Origin: Clostridium sp. DSM 17811
GTDB taxonomy: Bacteria > Bacillota > Clostridia > Clostridiales > Clostridiaceae
Direction: 5' to 3'
DNA length: 64,000 bases
NCBI RefSeq assembly: GCF_018861905.1
Contig: NZ_JAHLDU010000012.1
Location: 62,001 to 126,000 of the forward strand
Of this stretch, positions 42,611-50,502 are shown piece after piece (the first letter of the stretch is position 1; each line of letters opens with the position of its first letter). The notes beneath the pieces are model-generated. The model did no database searches. It saw nothing but the letters and a program-made list of their open reading frames with translations, and was not told the DNA's origin. The translations under genes were made by a program, and so were the position numbers.

Positions 42611-44965
42611 TTATTCCACCCTTCTAAAAGCTCTTTGCTTATTGTAAATTGGGAACCTTGTAGCACCACTTTTGGTTCCATCATACGGCTTCCATTTATC
42701 AATTCTAGCAATTATCGCAGTAATTTCATAAGAATCTGCCTTTTTAAGATTGGCAGAATCCTTACCAAAACACTCACACCAAATTTCCATAGTACAAACA
42801 AGCGTGCGTTTTATAACCCCAACTGCAGTGCCGCCAAACTCACCACCACTTAAGAAACTTCTACGCTCATATAAATTCAAAGAGCTCCAATTCTCTGGTA
42901 GTAGCTTTTCAAGATACTCAAGGACCAATCCCTCACGATCGTCAGATTCCATAGCATCGGCTTGTTCTGACATTGCTATTTGTGCTTCATCACCTTTAAG
43001 AAATAGATCTTCACCTTTTCTATATACAGATAAGGTTTCTGACCATATCTGGTCTATCTCTTTAAGTTCCCATGCTTTTTTAACGCTTTTTCCACTTACT
43101 CTAACAGGCCAAAACCTTCGATTCCCAGTGATATCTCTTAAAAAACCACTTTCACTATTGGTGCTACCAACTACCACGCACTGTCTTGGGTGGCTTTCAA
43201 CATTTACTCCATAACTGGCACGGTACTTATCATCTGTTCTCGAAACAAACGATTTTACAGTTTCTACATCTGTTTTCTTAATTCCAGCTAGTTCTCCAAG
43301 TTCAAGTAGCCAGTAGCCTTGCAATTTCTCTGCTGCCGCCTTATCACGCATATCAGTTATGGTAAGACTATCAGAAAACCATATAGATCCTAGCCTTGCG
43401 AATAATGTACTTTTACCTATTCCTTGAGGACCATTAAGAATTAAAATACTATCAAATTTAGTTCCGGGTTCATAAATTCTTGCAACTGCAGCCACAAGAG
43501 TTTTCCTTATTACAGCTCTTGAATATTTATTATCTTCTGCTCCTAAATAGTCAATTAAGAGTATTTCTAAGCGCTCTATGCCATCCCAATTTGGTAATCC
43601 ATCTAAATATTCTTTTATAGGATGATATGCCCTCTCCGCTGCAACTGCAACAAGTGCTTCTTTTATCTTAGCTGGTGACCAAACGCCATATGATTTATCA
43701 AAATATACTTTAAGTGCTGACATATCCGAATCATTCCATCCACATTTAATTTGTTTCCAATCTAATGTGCCTTTAACATCAATTCCATCACGATGTTGGT
43801 TATAAGCTATACCTTTTAAATTGTCATCATTTTGCATAATAATAACAAGATTTTGTAAATCATCTTTTATCTGTCCATTTTTGTTTACATTAAGTCTAGT
43901 CTGCCAGTCATCACCCTCCGTCGTAAAATCAGCCTTTACCTGAGCTTGTCTGTTAATTGCAAGTTGAAGTTTTACCTTATCATCTGCAATTGCAAACTCC
44001 TGCATGGCTTTAAATGATGGTAGTTTTGTTGGCGAAGTATCTTCTGAAGCCTTGCCATCAAGCTCTGAATATTTGTGCAAACGAACAATATCAAAGGCAT
44101 TACATAGCTTACTGCATGCCGGGTCCGTTGCATGATGGGAGAAAGCAAACTTATCATCATAAATAAGTACACCTGCAACTGAATCAGCCGGAATGTAGTC
44201 ATATCTCCCTTCCATTACGCTTGGCTTATATACGTCTGGGATAAAGGTATCAATGGCATCTTGAATGGAATAGGCCCTACAAAAGGCACCTATTACTCCA
44301 GGCTTTTCAAGTGGATCTGATTGTTTCGTTATTGCTTTTTTTATTATGGTAGTCTGCCTTGAGGATACAGGCCAAGAAGAAGTATCTCTCCAATCCTTAT
44401 AACTAGCAAGGATCTTATCCGGGTCTAAATGCTCGCCTTCTTGACTCTCAAATACGAAATCCCCATCACTTGAAGTTGACGCCCAAAACATAAGCCTTGC
44501 AGGCTGATAAGTTGTATCATCAAATTGCTCAATGCCTATGCTCTGTGCTACTTTTCTTCCTATTGCTGTATACTCTTCTTCAGTGACCACTCTTGCAAGT
44601 GGAATAATAAGTCTAAGCCTTGGTTTTTCCTCAGTGTGTTTATGTGTACTGTAAATACAACAGGCGAAGTCATAAAAAAGCGTGAGCTGCTCCCATATAT
44701 CAACTGATGCATAATCCATATCTAAAGTAAGCATAGAGCGGTGCTCTACATAACCTGTTTTACGCTTACCCTCTTTTAATTTTCCTCCAACGAATCCACC
44801 TACATTTTTTAGTTCATCTTGCTTTGGTTTAAGAAGTTTCTTATATTCAGCTACCGTTTCAGTAGTTCTAATTGTTGTTTTTGCCCGCTTTAAAAATTCT
44901 TCCCACGACATCTCAATGTTTTTCCAGTGCTTTGCAGTCTTGCTATCAGCTACCGATATTATCAT
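42611..44965 (-). CDS. Primase/helicase with VapE (virulence-associated E) domain
   Basis: 784 residues. The N-terminal about 200 residues include a primase-like domain (SMLTLDMDYASVDIW, YSTHKHTEEKPRLRLIIPL). The C-terminal VapE helicase has Walker A GPQGIGKST and later VVGSTNSESGFLRDITGNRRFWPV. It should prime and unwind phage DNA. GGAGGGAG precedes the ATG. Confidence 0.9.
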   Translation of the reverse strand: MIISVADSKTAKHWKNIEMSWEEFLKRAKTTIRTTETVAEYKKLLKPKQDELKNVGGFVGGKLKEGKRKTGYVEHRSMLTLDMDYASVDIWEQLTLFYDFACCIYSTHKHTEEKPRLRLIIPLARVVTEEEYTAIGRKVAQSIGIEQFDDTTYQPARLMFWASTSSDGDFVFESQEGEHLDPDKILASYKDWRDTSSWPVSSRQTTIIKKAITKQSDPLEKPGVIGAFCRAYSIQDAIDTFIPDVYKPSVMEGRYDYIPADSVAGVLIYDDKFAFSHHATDPACSKLCNAFDIVRLHKYSELDGKASEDTSPTKLPSFKAMQEFAIADDKVKLQLAINRQAQVKADFTTEGDDWQTRLNVNKNGQIKDDLQNLVIIMQNDDNLKGIAYNQHRDGIDVKGTLDWKQIKCGWNDSDMSALKVYFDKSYGVWSPAKIKEALVAVAAERAYHPIKEYLDGLPNWDGIERLEILLIDYLGAEDNKYSRAVIRKTLVAAVARIYEPGTKFDSILILNGPQGIGKSTLFARLGSIWFSDSLTITDMRDKAAAEKLQGYWLLELGELAGIKKTDVETVKSFVSRTDDKYRASYGVNVESHPRQCVVVGSTNSESGFLRDITGNRRFWPVRVSGKSVKKAWELKEIDQIWSETLSVYRKGEDLFLKGDEAQIAMSEQADAMESDDREGLVLEYLEKLLPENWSSLNLYERRSFLSGGEFGGTAVGVIKRTLVCTMEIWCECFGKDSANLKKADSYEITAIIARIDKWKPYDGTKSGATRFPIYNKQRAFRRVE

Positions 44966-44983
44966 TAACTCTCCCTCCTAATC

Positions 44984-46921
44984 CTAGTCCTTTCTGTAAT
45001 AATCACATTCAAATCCATCTGCACGAAGAGGTAACCCTTTTGCCCAATTTGGAGCGATTGCCATGATATCGCAAACACCGTTTAATGACCCGAACTCCAT
45101 AGGTGCTTCAATGATTATTTCATCGTGTACATGCATTACTATTTTATATCTTGCCTTAGCCACATTTACCATGGATTCTGCGAGCAGATCACGAGCTGCA
45201 GCCTGCACTATGTTTTCCACAAGCTTTGGCCCATAAGTATCAATTCTGCACCATTGTTTGCTCGTGCCAATACCTTCATAAGTAATGCCCTCTCTACCGA
45301 ACTTATTAATTTCAATCCTGGGCTTTATATAAGAAAGCTTGCGCCCAGATGGTAGAGTAATAAAAAGAATACCGCTCCTCATTTCAATATGAATTCCGCC
45401 AATGGTCTGTGGCATCTTATCTTTAACTGCTTTAATTGCAGCCTTATCAATATCCCACCATAGCTTTGTAATGTTAGGATTAGCAATTCTCCATGCGGTA
45501 ACAAGTTGTTGAAGTTCACTTGCTTCAACACCCATCTCTAAAGCGCCCATTGCGGTTAGTGCACCAGCTCCTCCACCAAATCCAAGTGCGAGTTCCGCTA
45601 TTTTACCCTTTTGCCTAAGTGGTGAACCTTTAGTTATTTCTTCAATTGGAACCTTGAACATCTGACTTGCGGATGCTTCATAAATTTTGCCATGGGTCGC
45701 AAACACATCCATTCGCCATTTTTCACCGGCTAACCACGCAATAATTCGTGCCTCAATCGCACTAAAATCAGCTACAATAAAGCGATGGTTCGGTTTTGGT
45801 ATAAAAGCCGTACGAATCAGCTCTGATAGCAGGTTTGGCACGTTTTCGAAGAATAATTCTAGTTCATCAAAGCTACCTTGCTTTAATAAGTCTCTTGCTA
45901 GGGTTAAATCCCTCTCATGGTTTTGTGGCAAATTCTGTACCTGAATTAGCTGGGAACTCCATCGCCCCGACCTATTTGCTCCATGAAATCGAAATAGTCC
46001 TCTCACTCTGTCATCCGGGCATGCTACTCTATCCATTGCTTCATATTTTTTTATAGAGGTTTTTGCAAGCTGTAATCTCAAGTTCAGCAATTGTTCAACC
46101 TCACCATCAGACTCTTTTGCTAAATCAGTTACCACCTTTTTAGAAAGGCTCTCAACTTCTACACCATTCTCAAGTAGCCAACCCTTTAGCTGAGCCACCG
46201 AGTTTGGATTATTAAGTCCAGTAAGCCGTTGTGCTTGTTCAAAAGTTTCCTCTTTATTTAATTTATCGCAAGCTATGGCTTGCCCCACTAACTTTCTATC
46301 GATTAATACACCTCGGTCATTAATCTGCTGATCCAAGATATAGTACTCTTGCTCTTTTGGGATGATTGGGTACTTTGCTATCTTCCTACGGATTTCCATT
46401 TCCACCTCAACGTCCCTAATACAATAATCCTTAAAGGTTCGCCACTTCTCTGGCTCATGATGTGAGAGATTACGAGTTCTGTTTCCATTTATAAATGTTG
46501 GTTTGCATGGAATGCAGAAGTACCTAATTAAATCTTTACCCTCACGCATTTTCTGTTGCTCTTGTCCTAAAACCTGTGCAACACCAGCAAGTGATAATGG
46601 AAGTCCAAGCATTGCTGCCTGCACCGCAGTACAACTCCAACCAACAGGGGATAACGGTATCTTAAGAAATGATGACAAACAAGTTCTTTCAAATTGCGCA
46701 TTATATGCAGTCTTTGTGATTGTTTCATCTTGAATTGCTACTATTATTTCATCTGGAAATTTCTCGCCACTTGCAATATCTACTATTTGTACCTTATCTG
46801 ATTCAAAGGCGTATGCCATTAATAATATTTCAAATTTATCACTTGCTGTGTATGCATAAACACCACATTTTATTAAATCAATATCAGAAAATGTTTCTAA
46901 ATCAATAGATAATACACTCAT
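44984..46921 (-). CDS. Phage DNA polymerase, family A
   Basis: 645 residues. N-terminal 3'-5' exonuclease motif LSIDLETFSDIDL; polymerase motif A DFSAIEARIIAWLAGE; O-helix region RQKGKIAELALGFGGG; motif C HVHDEIII. Replicates phage DNA. GGGGGTGG precedes the ATG. Confidence 0.93.
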   Translation of the reverse strand: MSVLSIDLETFSDIDLIKCGVYAYTASDKFEILLMAYAFESDKVQIVDIASGEKFPDEIIVAIQDETITKTAYNAQFERTCLSSFLKIPLSPVGWSCTAVQAAMLGLPLSLAGVAQVLGQEQQKMREGKDLIRYFCIPCKPTFINGNRTRNLSHHEPEKWRTFKDYCIRDVEVEMEIRRKIAKYPIIPKEQEYYILDQQINDRGVLIDRKLVGQAIACDKLNKEETFEQAQRLTGLNNPNSVAQLKGWLLENGVEVESLSKKVVTDLAKESDGEVEQLLNLRLQLAKTSIKKYEAMDRVACPDDRVRGLFRFHGANRSGRWSSQLIQVQNLPQNHERDLTLARDLLKQGSFDELELFFENVPNLLSELIRTAFIPKPNHRFIVADFSAIEARIIAWLAGEKWRMDVFATHGKIYEASASQMFKVPIEEITKGSPLRQKGKIAELALGFGGGAGALTAMGALEMGVEASELQQLVTAWRIANPNITKLWWDIDKAAIKAVKDKMPQTIGGIHIEMRSGILFITLPSGRKLSYIKPRIEINKFGREGITYEGIGTSKQWCRIDTYGPKLVENIVQAAARDLLAESMVNVAKARYKIVMHVHDEIIIEAPMEFGSLNGVCDIMAIAPNWAKGLPLRADGFECDYYRKD

Positions 46922-46986
46922 TTTTCCACCCCCTTATAGGATTAAAAGGGTATAAACTTAATTACACCCCCTATCCTCAACATTCT

Positions 46987-47529
46987 TTAGCTCAAGAAAT
47001 CATCCTCTTCAGCAGTTGCAAAATCATCCTCTGCTCTGCTACGACCACTTAATGGTTCTCCATCTTTAATAATTTGTAGATTTCCAAGGCCACAAGCTAT
47101 GCCTTTATTCCCATTAGTGTTAAAAGCATAAAAGGTAATACTTGCTTTTCCATAAACCCCACTATAGACGTTTTCGGGGTCAAGTATGGGTCTTACATTC
47201 TTATCTACTAGACCTGGTTTATCTTTTGAATTTGCATTTAAGAAAAAACTGTTTTTGTATGCTTCATCCTCTGGACGCTCTGCATCACCATCTCGGAGCG
47301 GTGTTTTTAAACTAGCAGGTATTTTACCACCGAACTTAGACTTGCCATCTTGTTTTGCATTTTCTATTGCTGCTTTAATTTCCTGAATTGTCTTTATGTC
47401 CGATTTTGGAATAATTAAGGACACCGAATACTTAGCATCTCCACCATTGATTGATTTTGGCTCATGTACATTTGCATAACTAAATCTTGCGAGTCCTGTG
47501 ATCACCTTTGTTGACGTTTTGTTTTCCAT
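46987..47529 (-). CDS. DUF2815 protein, probable single-strand DNA-binding protein
   Basis: 180 residues with ITGLARFSYANVHEPKSINGGDAKYSVSLIIPKSD and an acidic tail (EDDFATAEEDDFLS), typical of DUF2815 phage proteins, which resemble OB-fold single-strand-binding proteins. It sits between polymerase and DUF2800 nuclease, the usual order. GGAGG precedes the ATG. Confidence 0.85.
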   Translation of the reverse strand: MENKTSTKVITGLARFSYANVHEPKSINGGDAKYSVSLIIPKSDIKTIQEIKAAIENAKQDGKSKFGGKIPASLKTPLRDGDAERPEDEAYKNSFFLNANSKDKPGLVDKNVRPILDPENVYSGVYGKASITFYAFNTNGNKGIACGLGNLQIIKDGEPLSGRSRAEDDFATAEEDDFLS

Positions 47530-47531
47530 AA

Positions 47532-48698
47532 TTAAATTTCCTCCTTAAATTCGGCTTCTGCCGTATTGTTTAGTATAACTGCTTGTCTTTTATCTGAGTC
47601 TGAAACCATCGTGTATTTACCCGGTGGTTTAGTAATTAGTCCAGCTAGTACTTCTGAAAATACTTTTTTACCTAACACTTTTTCAAGAGCTGTTATTCCT
47701 TTTAGATTTCTGGCATAAATCTCATCGTCAGAATATCCGGCTTCCGTGAGTTTTTTTATTACAGATTTTTCATCACCGTAGGCCCTATTGCTTCTACCCG
47801 AAACGACCTTGAATCCTTCAAAATCCTCACCATCAATTGCCATAGCTTCTGCCCACGCCCAAATATCCCTACACCATTTTGCAATATCATCTGCCTGCGA
47901 TAATACTTCTGTTATTTCATCTTTAGTTAATAAAGATGCCTGTCTAAATTCAAATCTTGCCATTTCCAAGTTCTTCTCAGCCCTGGCTCTACAGGTCGCT
48001 TTTGCTCTGCAAAATTTACAGGTGTATTCGCTAGGTTCAAATTCTCCCTCTCCATCCCATGCAAGTTGGGCTGCTGGCTTTAACACATCTTCTGCCCAAG
48101 CTAAGAGCTCTTCGGCTGATAACTCATATGTTGATATGTTATTCAAACGTGGCTGACAAATACTCATACGCACAGCTTTAATATCATATAAACAATCAAA
48201 TAGAATCAAAGCTCCAAGAGCATAAAGCTGCATTTGAGGGTTGCATTCTGCGGAAACTGATACCCCAGCCCCTCCCTTTAAATCCACTATTTCAAGAGTG
48301 CCATCTGCTACAATTACAAGATCTCCTGTGCCAAACCCACTCTTAACATATTTTGAGAAGTCCAGTCTTTGTTCAAGCAAAATAATTGGATCTTTGCAAC
48401 TCTTCCTGGTCGCCTCAATTAATTCAATTGCAAAAGCTACATAAACTTCTACCGATTCCTCAATCTCTGAATTAAAAAATTGGTTGAGTTGTACCGCCTT
48501 TAGCTTTTTCTTATAATTACTTTCTTTTACAGCACCAATATATCTACCAAGTCTTAACTCCCCTAGTTCGTGCATGTAGGTTCCCTCTTCTGCAAAAACA
48601 CTAGTTGAGTTTTCAAAATTTTCTTCAAGTCTTGCGCTTTTATTGCAATGTATCCAGCGATGGGCTGAGCTCGCAGAGAGTAGACAGTGCATCCCCAT
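47532..48698 (-). CDS. DUF2800 protein, RecB-like exonuclease
   Basis: 388 residues. LSASSAHRWIHCNKSARLEE N-terminus, nuclease core FGTGDLVIVADGTLEIVDLKGG (PD-(D/E)xK) and a C-terminal iron-sulfur-type Cys cluster (CKFCRAKATCRARAE). Related to Cas4/AddB nucleases; likely generates single strands for phage recombination. Start overlaps the upstream stop. Confidence 0.88.
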   Translation of the reverse strand: MGMHCLLSASSAHRWIHCNKSARLEENFENSTSVFAEEGTYMHELGELRLGRYIGAVKESNYKKKLKAVQLNQFFNSEIEESVEVYVAFAIELIEATRKSCKDPIILLEQRLDFSKYVKSGFGTGDLVIVADGTLEIVDLKGGAGVSVSAECNPQMQLYALGALILFDCLYDIKAVRMSICQPRLNNISTYELSAEELLAWAEDVLKPAAQLAWDGEGEFEPSEYTCKFCRAKATCRARAEKNLEMARFEFRQASLLTKDEITEVLSQADDIAKWCRDIWAWAEAMAIDGEDFEGFKVVSGRSNRAYGDEKSVIKKLTEAGYSDDEIYARNLKGITALEKVLGKKVFSEVLAGLITKPPGKYTMVSDSDKRQAVILNNTAEAEFKEEI

Positions 48699-48979
48699 TA
48701 CAGCCCCTCAGCTTCTTTTAATAGATCTTTATAACAAGCTGGATCTATATCAGTAAGTTTTTTCCCTCCATATTTAGTTATTAATGATTTGACCTCTGGT
48801 TGCTTCCCATTTTGTGATTTTGAAGCCAAGACTCCCCGTACTTTTTCAAGTGTGAAAGTTTCTACTTTAGGTTTAGTAGATTCTATATGAAGAGCTTTTC
48901 CTTTAACTACTTCTACTAAATCCTCCCTTAAACCCACAATAATCATTTCTAAACCCTTAATTATAAGATCATTATTCAT
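48698..48979 (-). CDS. Small phage protein (93 aa), paralogue of 49289-49582
   Basis: ATG at 48979 with GAGGAG upstream; the longer frame lacks a site. The C-terminal part (VRGVLASKSQNGKQPEVKSLITKYGGKKLTDIDPACYKDLLKEAEGL) is a short helical module common next to DUF2800 in clostridial phages. The same module ends the 97-aa protein upstream. Function unknown. Confidence 0.7.
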   Translation of the reverse strand: MNNDLIIKGLEMIIVGLREDLVEVVKGKALHIESTKPKVETFTLEKVRGVLASKSQNGKQPEVKSLITKYGGKKLTDIDPACYKDLLKEAEGL

Positions 48980-49007
48980 ACTTTTTCTCCTCTCATTTTG
49001 AAACTTA

Positions 49008-49199
49008 TCAAATACGTTCAAGCCTTTCATCTCCACAAATGAGAGACGCCTTATTTGCTGAAACCTTGTATTTCCCTAAATCGATGACAATAAAAAATGG
49101 ATATTCTTTTACCACAGTCCCATGACTGCCCATCTTATCCCGTTTATTCTGCTTAAACTCGACTCTAACTCCTGGCTTTAAATTCAAATTACAAAACAA
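49008..49199 (-). CDS. Small phage protein (63 aa), SH3/KOW-like
   Basis: TTG start at 49199 with AAGGAG 12 bases upstream. LKPGVRVEFKQNKRDKMGSHGTVVKEYPFFIVIDLGKYKVSANKASL looks like a small beta-barrel (KOW/SH3-like) nucleic-acid-binding fold. Between two paralogous small genes. Function unknown. Confidence 0.55.
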   Translation of the reverse strand: MFCNLNLKPGVRVEFKQNKRDKMGSHGTVVKEYPFFIVIDLGKYKVSANKASLICGDERLERI

Positions 49200-49288
49200 C
49201 CTTTTGTTCAGCTCCTTTCAGTTCATTCACTTTTTCCCATTTATGTTGGTTACATTAATAAAAACTTGATTTTTAACATTTTAAATAC

Positions 49289-49582
49289 TTAAAGTTTCTT
49301 AGCCTCTTCAAAAATAACAGCATAATCTACTGGTCTAACCTTAACTAATTTTTCTGCATTATATTTCATTAACAGAGCCTTAATTTTATCTGACTTACCC
49401 TCATTGCTTTTTTCAGCAAGAACTGCACTTATATCCTGTACGCTAATGTTATTGTTAAGCTTTAACTCCCCTGCTATATGCTTATATTTAACTATTTCAT
49501 TGATGTTCTCAGATGCCAATGCACGATATCCGATTGCAAGTTTCTCTAACCCGTCAGCTAGGGTCAAATATATATCACTCAT
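49289..49582 (-). CDS. Small phage protein (97 aa), paralogue of 48698-48979
   Basis: ATG at 49582 (AAAGGA upstream). The C-terminus (ISAVLAEKSNEGKSDKIKALLMKYNAEKLVKVRPVDYAVIFEEAKKL) aligns along its length with the C-terminus of the 93-aa protein, so the two arose by duplication. The N-terminal parts differ. Confidence 0.65.
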   Translation of the reverse strand: MSDIYLTLADGLEKLAIGYRALASENINEIVKYKHIAGELKLNNNISVQDISAVLAEKSNEGKSDKIKALLMKYNAEKLVKVRPVDYAVIFEEAKKL

Positions 49583-49666
49583 AGCTATCGATCCTTTCAC
49601 TCAAATTTTAGATGCCTTATTAATTTTATTCACCATCCTTTCTGCATTCGTGGGTGTTCTCCTTAG

Positions 49667-49990
49667 CTATTTATTCAGAGCAAAGTCTTTCACTATGCTG
49701 TTCATCATGGCTAGGTCATTCCTAGAAAGGCTTGTACTAAGTCGTTCCAGGAATGCCTGCTGTTCAGGTTTTAGGTACTTCCGATTCATATAAAATCCGT
49801 CTATAACCCGGACACCACCGCCATAACGTCCACGTATAGTTTCCAGGGGGTAAGAAAGCGACAGGAGGTCAATATCATTTCTAATAGTTCTGATACTGAC
49901 ACCAAATTCAAATGCCAAATTTGACATTGTTTCCTGCTTTCTGAGGCAGAGAGTTTCCATGATTTCCGTGCGTCTTTCATTTGGTCCCAT
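49667..49990 (-). CDS. Helix-turn-helix regulator (HTH_11, DeoR/WYL-like N-terminus)
   Basis: 107 residues from the ATG at 49990 (GGAGG upstream; a GTG overlapping the site is rejected). RRTEIMETLCLRKQETMSNLAFEFGVSIRTIRNDIDLL is a winged helix-turn-helix of the HTH_11 type; there is no effector domain. As the first or second gene of the early leftward operon it is the best candidate for the phage regulator. Confidence 0.75.
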   Translation of the reverse strand: MGPNERRTEIMETLCLRKQETMSNLAFEFGVSIRTIRNDIDLLSLSYPLETIRGRYGGGVRVIDGFYMNRKYLKPEQQAFLERLSTSLSRNDLAMMNSIVKDFALNK

Positions 49991-50085
49991 CGCTTTCTTC
50001 ACCTCCTTCCCTTGCTCTATAGATTAATAATAAAAGTTAAATAGGTAGATTCATTTCCTATTTAAAAAACTTTTTAGCAAAATAT

Positions 50086-50139
50086 AAAAACAAAAAACGG
50101 CCAGGGAACACCCGTAAAATTGGGTATTCATCCTGGCCG
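50086..50139 (-). terminator. Strong intrinsic terminator
   Basis: Minus strand CGGCCAGG...CCCTGGCCG stem-loop followed by TTTTTTGTTTTTATA. It ends the transcript that carries the 49-aa gene, upstream of the early phage operon. Confidence 0.88.
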
Positions 50140-50168
50140 TCTTGCAGCTCTATGATTTTGCATTATAC

Positions 50169-50318
50169 TTATTTTTGATTTACATTTATTATTTCAGCAT
50201 TTCCATCAGGTAGAAACTTTATCAACGTTTTAACGCCCTTATGTAAAATCTCAACTATCTTACCTTGATTATCTACTCGGCATACTGTTTTACCAACACT
50301 ATTTTTTACATTTTTCAC
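50169..50318 (-). CDS. Small phage-type protein (49 aa)
   Basis: GTG start at 50318 with AAAGGAG upstream. Product KNVKNSVGKTVCRVDNQGKIVEILHKGVKTLIKF...NVNQK, a small beta-rich protein of a type I associate with clostridial phages. Flanked by leader RNA copy A upstream and a strong terminator downstream, so it is a separate unit. Confidence 0.65.
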   Translation of the reverse strand: MKNVKNSVGKTVCRVDNQGKIVEILHKGVKTLIKFLPDGNAEIINVNQK

Positions 50319-50350
50319 ATTATCTTCTCCTTTGATTAGTTATTATTAAA

Positions 50351-50486
50351 CAAAAAAACTGTGCGAGAGCACAGTTTTAGTCTATTTCATTATCACAAAA
50401 AGACTACATCACTTTGCTTCTCATTGAAGTTTAGTTCTGTACATTAACTCATCAGTCCCGTAGACTGCTTCTTGTTAATATCTTAT
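50351..50486 (-). ncRNA. Structured leader RNA, copy A, ending in an intrinsic terminator
   Basis: Reading leftward: hairpin CAGTC/GACTG, hairpin AGTT/AACT, hairpin CTTC/GAAG, hairpin TAGTCT/AGACTA, then terminator AACTGTGC GAGA GCACAGTT with seven T. It lies between the GTPase stop and the 49-aa gene. It aligns over about 110 bases with copy B at 52676-52828, and paired positions change together (CAGTC/GACTG versus CAATC/GATTG). No strong own promoter is visible, so it may be reached by transcription from the GTPase gene. Confidence 0.7.
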
Positions 50487-50502
50487 ACTTATTCAGTTTT
50501 TT

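Noticed and set aside
50351-50486. CTGATGAG in leader RNA A suggested a hammerhead ribozyme core
   Set aside because: The homologous copy B has TTGGTGAG, and neither has a GAAA segment with a proper third stem and cleavage triplet; the conserved structure is a set of simple hairpins plus a terminator.
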